This document shows, in pieces, positions 1 through 13,833 of a stretch of DNA of 64,000 nucleotides. Source of the stretch: Pleurotus djamor (taxonomy: Eukaryota; Basidiomycota; Agaricomycetes; Agaricales; Pleurotaceae); contig JAPEVF010000112.1 in assembly GCA_029747585.1 (NCBI GenBank), positions 1 to 64,000 of the forward strand, given 5' to 3'. The translations under genes and the position numbers were made by a program. The stretch's first letter is position 1. Every line of letters begins with the position of its first letter. Under the pieces are notes generated by a model. It worked only from the letters and a program-made list of their open reading frames with translations, had not been told where the DNA came from and made no database searches.

Positions 1-916
1 GGGGACGACGAGCAGAGGGCAGAGGAGGACGAGAGAGACGGTGAGGACGGTGAGGAAGGGGGCAAAGGTTCGCTTGTCCGACACTCAACTTGGCACCATT
101 TTTGATGCAAAGCGCCTAATTCGCACGTGGAACGCTTCGATCGGCCCTGCACCGTGCAAGCGCCCTCGTCGCAACCACCAAAATGAAACTGATTCGAGAT
201 TTCACAATGCTATCAGACACACTCGCATGTACACATGGTATACGTATAGTATGTATGTAGCGACAAAAACCAGCACATCTACACGAAAAACCTGCAAGAT
301 GAAAACGGAGTTAGCATGTTTTTCCAGAACCGAGAAAAAAGACTAGAAATTCGAATGGAAAAGAATGTATGTCATCTCAGGCTCGCCTTTATCTCCTCAT
401 CCGCACCCAAGCCCTGCACGTCTACTCCACACTATAGTACAAGTGGGAGCAGAGTGAGCTCGACGCTAGCGAGATTCCCTGTGTAACGAGGGAACGGGGT
501 GCGTGTTTTTACCAGGGTTATCTTCATCGACATACAGACAGAAACGAAAGCATCAATGATTGCAAAACTCACTTGTCGATTCTATTATGTACAGACATGC
601 ACAAGTAATGTACAACACTCCAGGTGATCCAGCGTCCTAGTCTCTCAACCAGAGGGAGAAACAATCAGCAAAGATTGTTTTTGAGCGTTCCGACTCCATC
701 TACGACGCTTGTCTGGACCATCCCTTCCTTCAAAGATCGACGACAGAGCGCGAATGAAAAGGATAGTAATTTGAACGTCGCGAATAAGTTGAAAGCCCAG
801 CAAAAATTTCTTGCGCCCTTTTATACCTGCCCCCGGTCACAGCCGAGATCGGAGTTTCGAGGTCATCTGGGCGTCTCGCAGCCAATTGGCGGTATTCCGT
901 TTTCTCGTCGCGTTCG
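1..916. other. Left edge, no supported gene
   Basis: I see no recognisable coding sequence here. Open frames on both strands are short and compositionally random. The last few hundred bases lie directly upstream of the Mrp51-type gene and presumably hold its promoter and 5' untranslated region. A gene whose body lies left of the window could end here, but nothing identifies one. Confidence 0.5.
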
Positions 917-2559
917 ATGGCGGCCGCTGCTGCTACCTCTTCAACGTCGAAAGTTCTGTTGGCGTCGCTGCCAGCTCCAAGCCCGGCGCCGTCTGCCTTT
1001 GCTACTCTTTTGCACAAGTCCAAATTCGCGTCCTACGACCCGCACATCAAGCAGGTCTACTCCGCGCCTCCAGCTTCCGCGCACCGAGGGGACTACGGTC
1101 TCAAGCGACCCCTCCCTCTGCGAAGAAAGAATGCTTTCATAACAGTCAACACTGTTGACTCGCGTGCCCAGCAGACCGAATGGAACCATGGTGAAAGCCA
1201 GGCCCGCTTCATACGACGTTGGGAAGAACTCGGAACACCTGCCACCGCTCGGCCTGGTGGCGAGAAAGGTTGGGAGAGGACGCTGGGCTCCGAGGCTACG
1301 GAATGGAGGATAGACTCGGATTTCTATGACAGAGAGGCCGAATTCAAGCGACCCCAATCGCGCNTCCGGGGANGTCTAGAAATAGCCTTCTGGGTTCAAC
1401 TACACCGGCTTCGCTGCTCGATGCCAATCCCAAGAAGTCCGCGTCGAAACCGTCACCTGCGAACGCCGCTCAACTCGCGCCAAACCTTGAAGGCATGACT
1501 CCCTCCGAGTTCAAGAGATTCTTGGACAAGTGTAGGGAGTTGCGCCCCAAATTCAAGGAGTTCCTTGCCACAATCCCCGAGCTCAAGGGGAAGAGTCTTT
1601 ATGACATCTCCCAAAATACTGTCGCCGAGTATCACCGAATCTTCCTTCAGCAATATACGTCCGAGCTTTTTGGTGGCAATGGCGCGGACTCGAAGCCAAC
1701 TTCGTCGCGCCTCATCGAGCAAAAGCCTCATCCCAACGGAGCCCTTCTCTATTCACACCCATCTTCACTTACATCCTACTTCACCACACCATCTCAGCCT
1801 GGTCTTGTGCTCCAAGAGAACTACGTTGACAGGCGCAAAGCCCGAGGAAGTGATGCCTTGCTCACTCCCGGAGCATTGGGCTCGGTCTCCGCCACCGGCG
1901 GGCAAGACAAGATTCTCTTTGCCAGTTTCGCTGGTACCACGGCTGTTCTCCGCGAGCGCCACGCTTCCAACAAGAGGCCCCTCATGGACCTCGCGAGTGA
2001 AGATGGTATGGCTGTCTCCAAATCTAGCTACTCCCCCAGCGACGACGTTTCGTTTGAATACGATGAACTGCTAGAGGAAGAGTCTCGCTCGACTTACCCA
2101 CAAGGTGATTCGTACGAAAATGAAGCTCGCATGCGTATCATCAACACACCGTCCCTCAACGTCGCCCCCAAGGTTGTTGGTTTCAACCCCGAAGGTCTCA
2201 AGGGCGCCAACCTCTCCGTCGAGGTCATTGTCGAAGGCGAAGTCAACGACATCAACAGCGAACAGGGCCGCAAGAGGCACTTCAGCATGGAGAACCCCTA
2301 CGAACCGGGAAGCAGGGATTACATCCTCGGTGGAATAGGCAAGAATGCTGATGATGTTCCGTTGAGCGTTGCGTTCCAGAATATGCCGCGACGAGATGCT
2401 GCGTTGTCAGAGAGGTTGAGGCAGTCGAATGATATGCACGCTGCTCTCACCTCAAATGCGGATTTGCTTGATGAGTTGCGGGGCATGGTGACGCCTAGAG
2501 ACGATGAATATTCGATTCCTACCGAGGAGGACCGTGATGCGTGGACGGACGCGGAGTAG
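917..2559 (+). CDS. MRP51: Mitochondrial small-subunit ribosomal protein, Mrp51 (bS1m) type, frameshifted at an N
   Basis: Probable component of the small subunit of the mitochondrial ribosome, where the yeast family member is needed for translation of mitochondrial mRNAs. The N-terminal part has the family hallmark 'RGDYGLKRPLPLR' at about residues 55-67, followed by a motif for the mature body of the protein ('NTVDSRAQQTEW'). The second half has the conserved segment 'MTPSEFKRFLDKCRELRPKF', and the protein ends in an acidic tail. The gene appears intronless. The first part is read in one frame and the rest, from about 1375, in another; two N bases lie at 1364 and 1373 exactly where the frame changes, so one base is probably missing or two are extra. 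I take this as an assembly error, not a pseudogene, because conservation continues on both sides. The start at 917 is the first ATG of the conserved frame. Confidence 0.72.
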
Positions 2560-2776
2560 TCGGATTAATACTTGCTCTATATTCTCTATATACTTAGAAC
2601 TTATTCGACACAATGGCAATGCGCGCAGGTGGCATATGTTTTCTATTCGTTGTTCTATTTTGAGGGCATCAAACACGGTCATGAGACGTTGTACGGCATA
2701 AGAAGGCTCAAGCATAAGCCTAACGTGTGACTCCTCTCTGCCCTTCCATTCAGCCACGCCTTACCTCTGCTCGTCC

Positions 2777-4783
2777 ATGGTATCTGATGCCCTGCCCCCA
2801 CGACGCGCGGCCAAAGCTGCTTCTGCGTGTATCTCCCAGCAGCTAGACAGTTCCGACTCGGAGAGCGAAGACCACGACTACAGTACCCCGATCTCGTCCA
2901 AGGCGAAGGCGAAGCACGTAACGACCCCAAAGGGAAGTGGCCCGAGAAAGACCCCTTCTCGACAAAAACTGAAGCCTTCGACGTCTTTGGCTTCAATCGG
3001 ACGGCCTCCAGCGAGTCGTACGAATGCGAATACGAATGCGAAGAAACGACCCCGTTCCTCGTCTGCGTCTGCATCGTCGGATATCGACTTTGGGGTGGGA
3101 CCATCACATCCACCCCCACATTCACATTCTCGCGCGATATTCCCATTCCCACTGTCATCGTTGGGGGCTTCTGCTTCTGCGTCTTCACCCGTGCCGAGTC
3201 GTCCTACGAAGAAGTTAAAGTTGGATGGCCGGCCACAATATGAAGATGCGTATCGTCAGGCCTTGCTCATTCGGAATACGGACGATGAGGATGATGAGGA
3301 CCTTCCCGACGTGAGCGTCGCGTTCAGTCGTGATAGCTACATGTCCAGCTCGCAGGCTTCTTTAGCCATCAGTCAAGGTATGGCTATTCGTCCTCCCTCT
3401 GCGTTTCGCTCTCCCTAAGAAGTCGCAAAGTCTCTCTAGACACAGTTGATGACGACGAATTCTGGATACCGCCCGAGCAAGACCCAAGGTTAACCATCCC
3501 AGGCGAAGCTGTCCTAGCTCTCGATCGACACAAGTACTGGCCTGCGAGGATTCGTGCCTACGTTCCCCCTACGAAACGAACCCAGAAAGAAGGGAAATAT
3601 GAAGTTGAATTCCTGGATGGAACAATGAAGACCATAACGCGGAAGAAATTCTACATCGCAGAGGAGGATGGGTTTATTACATGTGATGTGAGTACATGAT
3701 TCATCTTGCGTCGTCTTTAGTAACGTCTATACTGAAATACGACAAAGATTGGCGAGTTCACGAATCAAAACCCGGATGCGCAGCTTGATATTGACTTCCA
3801 ACTACCATTGCGATCTCGAGCACGGTCGCCTAGTCCAGAGGCTTCAGACATACCACCTTCCCCAATCGCGTTTCTGAAACTACCTATCCGCGCACAATTC
3901 GCGTATATCAAACCTGTGCTGCTATCGATCCTATCAGGTTCCTATCCTCCTGCATTACAACGCCACGAGTCGTTCATTGCAGGCGGGCATGCAAGAAACG
4001 ACCTTATGCGCACCGCGTCTCTGAGGGGCAACTTATGGCCCGAAGATATACAGGAACTCCAGCTTTGCTTGGTGGACTGGTGTTTACGAGATGAGCAACT
4101 CGCTCATCGTTGTGATGATACAACTCCAGCACCCCCAGCGCTGCCATCACCACCGTCCCCTTCTCTGTCAACGACTCCTTGCGGACCTGCTGTTGTTGAG
4201 GAAAAAGATGGGGTACCTGTTTGTGAGCCAAGGGCGAGACCACCCCCAAACAGTTCTCAAGAACAAGAACAAGCTCCAAGTGCTCTATCTTCCTCGACAG
4301 AAGTACCCCTTTCGCCGACGTGTGAGCTCGCCACAATACGTCCTGAAACGAGAGCACCTGGTAAACCTCCCCCTCTTGTCAAACCACGCCTTCACGGTTG
4401 TGAGGCATACGAAGCCTTGTCCCAACGTGATAGGTTAGAGGTACGTCGTGTTATCTCTTATTCCAAGAACCATTAATCATACAGATGCTAAATTGTATCT
4501 ATAGTATTGTCATAATGTCCTGTTACCCGAGGCTGTCAACCAAATCCTACTCTGGCGGTCAGGCGAGCGCACATCATCACAGGTTCAGACCAACGAAGTG
4601 GAAGAGGAATGGCATCGACTGGCTGAAGAGAGGCGTAGGGAACGGGACTGGGTACTTGGTGTGATGCGCCTGAGAGCCCTAAGACTGGGTGCATCATCCC
4701 CTTCTAAGAAAGACCCGACGAGGGGTGCCAAAACCGCGGGAGGAACGAGGACAAGGCCATTTTCCCAGAGAAAGTTCATGTAG
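2777..4783 (+). CDS. PWWP/Tudor-like domain protein, probably nuclear
   Basis: Predicted protein of 606 residues from four exons: 2777-3377, 3440-3687, 3748-4440 and 4505-4783. All junctions have GT..AG ends and the frame closes exactly. The N-terminal 200 residues are Ser/Lys-rich, disordered and basic. Exon 2 encodes a compact fold with 'GEAVLALDRHKYWPARI' and 'YEVEFLDGTMKTI', the pattern of a PWWP or Tudor domain (residues about 215-265), which binds methylated histone tails or DNA in known families. The C-terminal exon is charged and helical, with 'EEEWHRLAEERRRERDWVL'. I do not recognise a named orthologue. A chromatin role is inferred from the domain alone. The gene starts about 220 bases after the Mrp51-type gene on the same strand. 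Confidence 0.7.
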
Positions 4784-4961
4784 ATCATGACCTCCTCGTT
4801 GGCTCTAATGAGACCTGTAACATTGATTGTTTCTTGGCTTGGTCGTCATATCTTGATTCGTTGAAATATTTCTTGGTTTGTAGTACCATAGCATGTACTC
4901 CAACACGATCGCATACATCGTCCATGGGCTACCGGTCCCCCTCAGTGCTTCATTCGTCTTT

Positions 4962-7250
4962 TCATTCGTCTTGATGTGGCGAGTTCGTCGAAAGTGGGCT
5001 GACTCTCGTTGATGCTGGGGGTTGTCTGGGGACCAAAGTCGAGAGGTTCATCTGAGAAGCATTTCTTGATCTTGACGAAATTCCGTTCGGCAGCGTGCTA
5101 AGATTGTACAAGCTTTGGGATTCATCTAGTCGACCAGAGGGAGAGGGGGAACCCGACCGAGAAAACGACGACCGCGGGCTTGATGGCGTATAGACACCAG
5201 TGGTTACAATTTGGGTCAGATTCTCCGGCACAGACTGTGAGCGGATGGGAGTAAGGCGCGGCGGAGTTGAGGGGGATGCCTTGGGCAATACGTTGCGGAA
5301 AGGAGCGAGCCATTTAGGTGTTTTGGATATTGGTACGCGACTGGGTGAAGTGTTCAGTACAACGGTAGATTTTCCTTCTTCCATAGAGTAGGCATAGGTG
5401 TCCGTTTTCGAGAATTTTCTGAGAAAGCTGAGGCAGGGTGTGCGCATTTGCCGCCGAAGTCGATATCCAAAGACGACGAACAAAACAACCAAAGTCGAAT
5501 AGATGAGAAACAGGAGGGGGGAGAAGCCTAACGAGTCCCGGTGGAAAGATGGAGGAAGATGTTGAGATAACGAGTCTTCAAGGGCTTCGAACCGCCAGAA
5601 TGGGGGCCGAATTGGTTTGATGGGTGAATCCTCTATGTTGGGAATATCGTCAACGGGGTCCACCAAGGGCTTCGTACTTTTCGGTGCGGGTACTTCTTTG
5701 CTCGCCTCCAGAACCATCTTCCCCAACGTCCAACTGATAGCAATATCGCCAACGGTGTCGGCAGATTGAAATCTTGGCCTACCCAACCCTTTCTTGTCCG
5801 CCTGAGCAGCGACTTTTTCCCCATCCGTCGTAGAATTTCCATTGGGATCAACGATACGGGGGAGTCCAATGCCCTCGTGGAGAACATTCGCTATCCAAGC
5901 AGCTTTGAAGCACTGCATTTCCAAACGAGATATCTCCACGTCTGGACCCCATTTTCCAACATTGACGATCTCCCCGTTTGACGTCATGACTTCGCCATCG
6001 CCTCCTAGGTGCTGTTGGTCTCGAGAATGTTTGTGTTCTTCAAGTATCCCTTTCCAATCTCGTGAGCAGAAGGAAGCAGCAGCGCGCTCGTATTGAACGA
6101 AATCATAGGGACCTCCGAGACCAAAGACGTGCTCAGAAGAATACCAGTACTCCGAGATACCGATGAAATGGGAGACTGAGAAATCGATGGGAGGGACGTG
6201 TATTCCGTTCATAAGGCATGGTGAATCGGGACAAGGTGTTGTTTTATTGAGAAGGGATGACGTGTGTTTCATGCACTGTTCAAAGGAACCAGTTCCAACC
6301 AGAGTATGCTGCTTGCGCGAATGTTCGGTCGCCGAGCCAGGTTGGACAGGTGTTTCTGTAAGCTCCAAGTCCTTAGGCAAACATGGGTCCGGAATAAGAT
6401 CCCCTTTGTTTCTCGAATGTGTTGATTCGTAGTCCGAGATGGCTTTTCCAATATAACGCTCTCTTGCTTGATTGGTACCGTACCCAAGCCAAGTGGTGAC
6501 GAAAACTTTGTGGTGTATTTCTTCCCCGCCTAGTAAACGCAAGCGAACATCTATGAGGTTCTTTGTGTCGCCTCTATGCTTCTCGCTAGGTTCAAAAGCG
6601 ATTTGTGTTGATGCACCGCCCATGTCTAAGAACCCGTAAGTCGTCCTATCACCGCTCACAGCGGTGAATCCGTCCATCAGGTAATTCACAGCAATCCAAC
6701 CGAACAGGCCCTCCTCCTCTCCAGTAATAATCCGCACACTGGCGCCACACGGTCCTATGTCAGACGAGTCTTCGATACGAAAATGGGAGTGATGTCGAAG
6801 GAAATGACAAGTGTGCAATATAACCTTGGCCTGCTTCTCTGGAGTCAAGAGTCGCATACCGGCAGTAGCGAGGAGGAACAGAGGCGTATCATGGTGCATA
6901 GAAGGTGGTATCGTATCTCTTGCATGGTTGAGTAGTGGGGCCAAGTGTGACGCAACGGACTCAGGCTCGTCTCCGTAAGAGGAAATCCCTACAGAACATA
7001 TAATTATCGTGAATTCGGACTGGCAAAACAACTCACCTGGCTGAATTCTCTTCACCCACTCCTCACCGGACTGTGTACCCTTCTCAACCTTGGGTAATGT
7101 CTGCGAAACGGTAGGGCCCTTTTCAGCCAAAACCATGTGAGGGTCCTTCCAACTATAGATCTGGAGTCGGGAGCCAGACGAACCAGCGTCGATGACTATT
7201 CCAAAGCGTCGTCCAGCAAGCCAAGGATCAACAACATTTCCAGGTGGCAT
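4962..7250 (-). CDS. YND1: Golgi apyrase / nucleoside diphosphatase (GDA1-CD39 family, Ynd1 type)
   Basis: Hydrolyses nucleoside di- and triphosphates in the Golgi lumen, removing the nucleotide product of glycosyltransferases. All five apyrase conserved regions are present in order: 'IVIDAGSSGSRLQIYSW' (about residue 18), 'LATAGMRLL', 'IITGEEEGLFGWIAVNYL', 'GFLDMGGASTQIAFEP' and 'FGLGGPYDFVQYERAA'. One hydrophobic helix near residue 570 ('LLFLIYSTLVVLFVVFGY') is followed by a long Ser/Pro-rich tail, which matches Ynd1 and not the N-terminally anchored Gda1. One 48-base intron (6989-7036) is a multiple of three and stays open, so it is easily mistaken for coding. The spliced product is 746 residues from the ATG at 7250. 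An in-frame ATG at 7286 would add 12 residues; I prefer the shorter form because the family usually begins a few residues before the first motif. Confidence 0.9.
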   Translation of the reverse strand: MPPGNVVDPWLAGRRFGIVIDAGSSGSRLQIYSWKDPHMVLAEKGPTVSQTLPKVEKGTQSGEEWVKRIQPGELFCQSEFTIIICSVGISSYGDEPESVASHLAPLLNHARDTIPPSMHHDTPLFLLATAGMRLLTPEKQAKVILHTCHFLRHHSHFRIEDSSDIGPCGASVRIITGEEEGLFGWIAVNYLMDGFTAVSGDRTTYGFLDMGGASTQIAFEPSEKHRGDTKNLIDVRLRLLGGEEIHHKVFVTTWLGYGTNQARERYIGKAISDYESTHSRNKGDLIPDPCLPKDLELTETPVQPGSATEHSRKQHTLVGTGSFEQCMKHTSSLLNKTTPCPDSPCLMNGIHVPPIDFSVSHFIGISEYWYSSEHVFGLGGPYDFVQYERAAASFCSRDWKGILEEHKHSRDQQHLGGDGEVMTSNGEIVNVGKWGPDVEISRLEMQCFKAAWIANVLHEGIGLPRIVDPNGNSTTDGEKVAAQADKKGLGRPRFQSADTVGDIAISWTLGKMVLEASKEVPAPKSTKPLVDPVDDIPNIEDSPIKPIRPPFWRFEALEDSLSQHLPPSFHRDSLGFSPLLFLIYSTLVVLFVVFGYRLRRQMRTPCLSFLRKFSKTDTYAYSMEEGKSTVVLNTSPSRVPISKTPKWLAPFRNVLPKASPSTPPRLTPIRSQSVPENLTQIVTTGVYTPSSPRSSFSRSGSPSPSGRLDESQSLYNLSTLPNGISSRSRNASQMNLSTLVPRQPPASTRVSPLSTNSPHQDE

Positions 7251-7374
7251 GACTTGGTGGTGGACGGGGAGGAGCGCGACGACCAACGACCAACGTCAGA
7301 GACGGCAAGAGGAAGAAAATCACACGTAGCGAACTTAGAAGATAAGTAAATGGGCGCTAAAATACACAAAAATA

Positions 7375-9465
<2,091 letters not shown>

Positions 9466-10114
9466 TTTCAAGGAAGTGGAAGAAATGTTTGGGCGAGTCA
9501 CATTCCTTATTTGGATCAATATAGTGCGCTAGGGGCTACGATGCTACAATGCGAAACGTTGCCATGGACTCTGAAAAATACCATAGAATCTCGATCTCAA
9601 GGTGTAGCCAAGGACCGTAGAGTCTTGTCTAAATCACCCCCGTTCACTATCAGGGCTTGCTCAGCCAGAGTTCGAGAGATTTCTAATTCATGGACCTAGC
9701 AAGAGTGGTGAATAACCGCGTCCGACATCCAGAAAGCACTAATAGACGAACGATAAGATCAACATCTTCCCTCTTTGCCAATGCTGCGTTTGGATCTTTT
9801 ACTGCTTTCGGTGGTGCTTTCTCCAATATCCCTCCTGGACGAAAGGCCTCTTCCATCTTGCCTTTGGAATAAGCAAATCCGTCGGCGTACTGGTCATTAC
9901 ATTCATGTTAACAGAGAGAGAATCAATATAATTGAATGTGCCCACGTTCACGATGACCTCCGGCTCAGGTCGTCCATTGCTACGAGACATGGTGGATGGT
10001 CGGCGTTGGGCGATTGGCTTGAGTCAATATCAGAGCCAAACAAGCGCCCACAAACAAGGTCCACGATCGCTCACTGCCCGTGCGCCACTTTCCATCTTAC
10101 CAGAACACAACGAC
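9466..10114. promoter_or_regulatory. Divergent promoter region between ELP3 and UPF1
   Basis: This stretch of 649 bases separates two genes that point away from each other, so it should carry the promoters and 5' leaders of both. I see no third gene. The frame of UPF1 is open back to 9932, but the homologous protein starts at 10115, so the open sequence upstream is probably 5' leader. No clear TATA element stands out. Confidence 0.5.
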
Positions 10115-13100
10115 ATGGAATCTTTCGACAACTTTCAGTACGATTCGGCCTCTTCCTATGGCGGCGGAATGGGCATAGTAGATGACACGTCCTCGATATA
10201 TACCGCCAACACCCAAGACCAGGATGACTCGTCTGTCGACCTCACGAGCTTGTCCCTTTCTGAACATGAAGGGTCCAATGGTCACGCAAAACATCAACAC
10301 GGGTTCAGCGACAGCGATTCCGTCGCTCGTTTGGACGAAGATTTTGACTCTGTCCTAGACGATCTCAAGGAAGACGGGACCGTTGAGCTCCCTCCACATG
10401 CATGCAGGTAAGCTGCGCAGTTAAGACTGTTCGTATATGTGCTCAAATATATCACTCCATAGCTATTGCGGCATTCACTCTCCGGCATCGGTGGTCAAGT
10501 GCATTGTATGCTCGAAGTGGTTCTGTAACTCTAGAGGGAATACCTCGGCATCACACATTGTCAACCATCTAGTGCGCGCCAAACACAAGGAGGTCATTCT
10601 GCATGCGGAAAGCCCACTGGGGGAGACGATCCCGGAATGTTATAATTGCGGGAGCAAGAACGTTTTTATGCTTGGATTTATCCCTGCAAAGAGTGACACC
10701 GTAGTCGTTCTACTGTGCAGGTACGATTCACTGCATTGGCTGTCCTTGTCTTTAGTATCAATTTTATTTTGCAGGCAACCTTGCGCAGCGATCTCCAAGG
10801 ACATATCATGGAACGCGGCGCTCTGGGCTCCGCTCATTGACGACCGATCCTTCTTGTCCTGGCTCGTCAAGCCACCCAGCGAAACGGAGCAACTTCGCTC
10901 ACGCCAGATCTCGTTCGCTCAGATCAACCGCCTCGAGGACTTATGGCGTGATAATGCAAATGCGACCCTCGAAGATCTTGACAAACCAGGTGTTGACGAT
11001 GAGCCTCAACACATCGAGATTCGCTATGAAGACGCGTATCAGTACCAGAATATCTTTGGACCCTTGGTCAAAATCGAAGCTGACTACGATAAGCGCCTCA
11101 AGGAGAGTCAAACTCAGACCGACGTCACCGTTCGTTGGGATCTCGGTCTGAATCAGAAGCGTGTTGCGTGGTTTGTTCTTCCGAAGTTGGAGAGTGGCGA
11201 AGTTCGACTTGCCGTTGGCGATGAATTGAGATTGCGATATTCAGGCGAATTGCACAAGCCTTGGGAAGGTGTCGGTCACGTTTTGAAGATCCCCAACAGT
11301 TAGTTCAGTCCATCATGGTGAAGCTGTTGATGCTGACATATGCCACTAGACATCTCTGATGAAATTGGCTTGGAGCTTCGTCGTTCTGACGGGGTGCCTT
11401 CTGAATGCACTCACAATTTCGCAGTTGACTTCGTCTGGAAGTCTACCAGTTTCGACCGCATGCAACTTGCCATGAAGACATTCGCTGTGGACGAGAAAAG
11501 CGTCAGCGGTTATATTGTAAGCTGTATATCCTAGGAGTCGCATTACTCTTCTAACATTCCCCACAGTACCATAAACTGCTCGGTCACGAAGTTGAACCTC
11601 AAACACTTCGCACACAAATGCCCAAGCGGTTTTCCGCTCCTGGCCTCCCCGAGCTCAATCACTCCCAAATGTATGCAGTGAAGAGCGTGCTGCAGAAACC
11701 GCTCAGCCTTATCCAGGGGCCTCCTGGCACTGGGAAGACCGTCACATCCGCCTCGATCGTCTACCATCTCGCCAAGATGAACCCCGGTCAAGTCCTGGTC
11801 TGCGCACCTTCAAACGTCGCTGTCGATCAACTCACCGAGAAAATTCATGCCACCGGCTTGAAGGTGGTCCGTCTTACGGCCAAGTCTCGCGAAGCCCTCG
11901 ATTCGAGTGTTTCTTTCCTCACCTTGCACCAGCAAGTCGCCAACAACACGACCCACGTCGAACTACAAAAGTTGATCCAGTTGAAGAACGAGCAAGGAGA
12001 ATTAAGTAGTGGAGATGAGCGAAAGTATAAGACATTGATTAGGATCTGCGAGAAGGAAATCCTGACCAAGGCTGATGTTATCTGCTGCACTTGTGTTGGC
12101 TCGGGCGATCCTAGGCTAAACAAATTAAAATTTCGCACTGTCTTGATTGACGAGGCCACCCAAGCTGCCGAGCCAGGTGAGTGCCCAGTAAATCCGGCAG
12201 TATTGTATCTCATTCATCGTTGCTAGAATGTATGATCCCTCTCGTCCTAGGGTGCAAGCAAGTCGTCCTAGTTGGTGACCATCAAGTATGTCTCATACAA
12301 TTTCTTTCGCACCTCAGCTGACTGACCTCGTCAAGCAACTTGGTCCTGTTATCATGAACAAGAAGGCGGCACGCGCAGGCCTCACACAGTCGTTATTTGA
12401 ACGGCTCGTTCTTCTCGGAAACCGACCTATCCGCCTCCAGGTCCAGTACCGCATGCACCCATGCCTATCTGAGTTCCCTTCCAACATGTTCTACGAGGGA
12501 ACACTCCAAAACGGTGTGACGGCACCTGAACGCCTGAGGAGAAATGTGGATTTCCCATGGCCAGTCCCAGATACGCCCATGTTTTTCTACCAAAATCTCG
12601 GACAGGAGGAGATTTCCAGTAGCGGCACCTCGTTCCTAAATAGGTAATCCCACTTTCTTCGCTCCCGCGTGCTTCCACTGAGTTNATTTTNAGGACCGAG
12701 GCCTCCAACGTCGAAAAGATTGTCACAAAGTTTTTCAAATCAGGTGTCGTTCCCAATCAAATTGGCGTTGTCACTCCATACGAAGGCCAACGCTCCTATA
12801 TCGTCAACTACATGCAGTTCAATGGCGCGTTGAAGAAGGATCTCTACAAAGAGATCGAAGTCGCGAGCGTTGACGCTTTCCAGGGTCGGGAGAAGGATTA
12901 TATCATTCTGAGCTGTGTCAGAAGTAACGAACATCAAGGCATCGGGTTTCTGAATGATCCCAGACGATTGAATGTTGCCCTTACCCGTGCCAAATACGGA
13001 GTGGTCATACTTGGCAATCCAAAGGTTTTGAGCAAGGTATGTTCCCTTTGGATTTGTGGCCTAAACGCTTAATATAACTCGCTGCAGCATCCCCTTTGGC

Positions 13101-13833
13101 ATTANTTACTTACCCATTACAAAGAGAAGAACTGCCTTGTTGAGGGCGCATTAAACAACCTCCAACCAAGTATGATCCAATTCAGTAAACCTCGCCGTTC
13201 CCTCGCCAAGTCTATGGAGCAGTTCCGNCGACATGAGACGAATGCAAGAGACTATTTAGCTACACCAAGTTTGGGCATGATGGACGGTGCGGATCTTTCC
13301 TCAGAACTCTGATTATCTNNNTGNTCCATCTGACTCTTATCGTCTTCCTACCAGGTGTGCGGTCTGGNACCCCGAGCCGCTTTGACGCAAGCTTCTATCG
13401 GACGCATGATGCNCTTGGGTACATTCCCTCTGATGTCCAGTCGCTTCGCTCNCAGGCCACNTACTCGTCTGGCGTNCCCATGTTCGCCGCCACTGGTTAT
13501 CTCAATCCAAACATCCCTCGGGGNGCCAATGGAGCCAAACGCAGCACGTANGGAAGCTACGCAAGCTCCATCATCTCNCAGGACGCAGGTCCTAATGCCG
13601 ACACGGCGAGCGTCGTTGGCAGCACCATCAGTACCTCGACTCGCCCAGGACCAAGCGTCACCTATAATCAGAGCGACCGGCTGCGTAGACGTTCATCCTT
13701 CTCCTCAGTCGCCGGCACGTCTGAGTTGGGCAGNGTATCACAATATGATTACAAAAGCCAGGATGGCACTACNGATATAGACGACGTGAAGTCCCAATAC
13801 AACGGTACACAATCCGGCGTCACCGTTTTCTAA
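10115..13833 (+). CDS. UPF1: Nonsense-mediated mRNA decay RNA helicase Upf1
   Basis: Superfamily 1 RNA helicase at the centre of nonsense-mediated decay. Ten exons give 1079 residues: 10115-10407, 10463-10720, 10775-11298, 11350-11516, 11567-12176, 12227-12285, 12336-12643, 12694-13036, 13088-13286 and 13355-13833. The N-terminal Cys/His-rich domain, which binds Upf2, begins at about residue 98 ('[18 protein letters not shown]'). The helicase core has Walker A 'GPPGTGKT' at about residue 465, 'DEATQAAEP' as motif II, 'GDHQQLGPV' as motif III, 'QVQYRMHP' as motif IV and '[10 protein letters not shown]' as motif VI. The last exon encodes a Ser/Thr-rich tail with several SQ and TQ dipeptides. 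A few isolated N bases in the last two exons do not disturb the frame. Confidence in identity is very high. Confidence 0.96.

Noticed and set aside
2679..3188. A 169-residue minus-strand frame opposite the PWWP-like gene
   Set aside because: It is antisense to the first exon of a gene with a consistent four-exon model, and its sequence is low-complexity.
6989..7036. A 16-residue insertion in the apyrase
   Set aside because: The segment has consensus GTGAGT..TAG ends and separates conserved sequence that joins cleanly, so it is an intron of length divisible by three.
9932..10114. Longer N-terminus for UPF1
   Set aside because: The frame is open back to 9932, but the peptide is not UPF1-like; the family-typical start 'MESFDNFQ' is at 10115.
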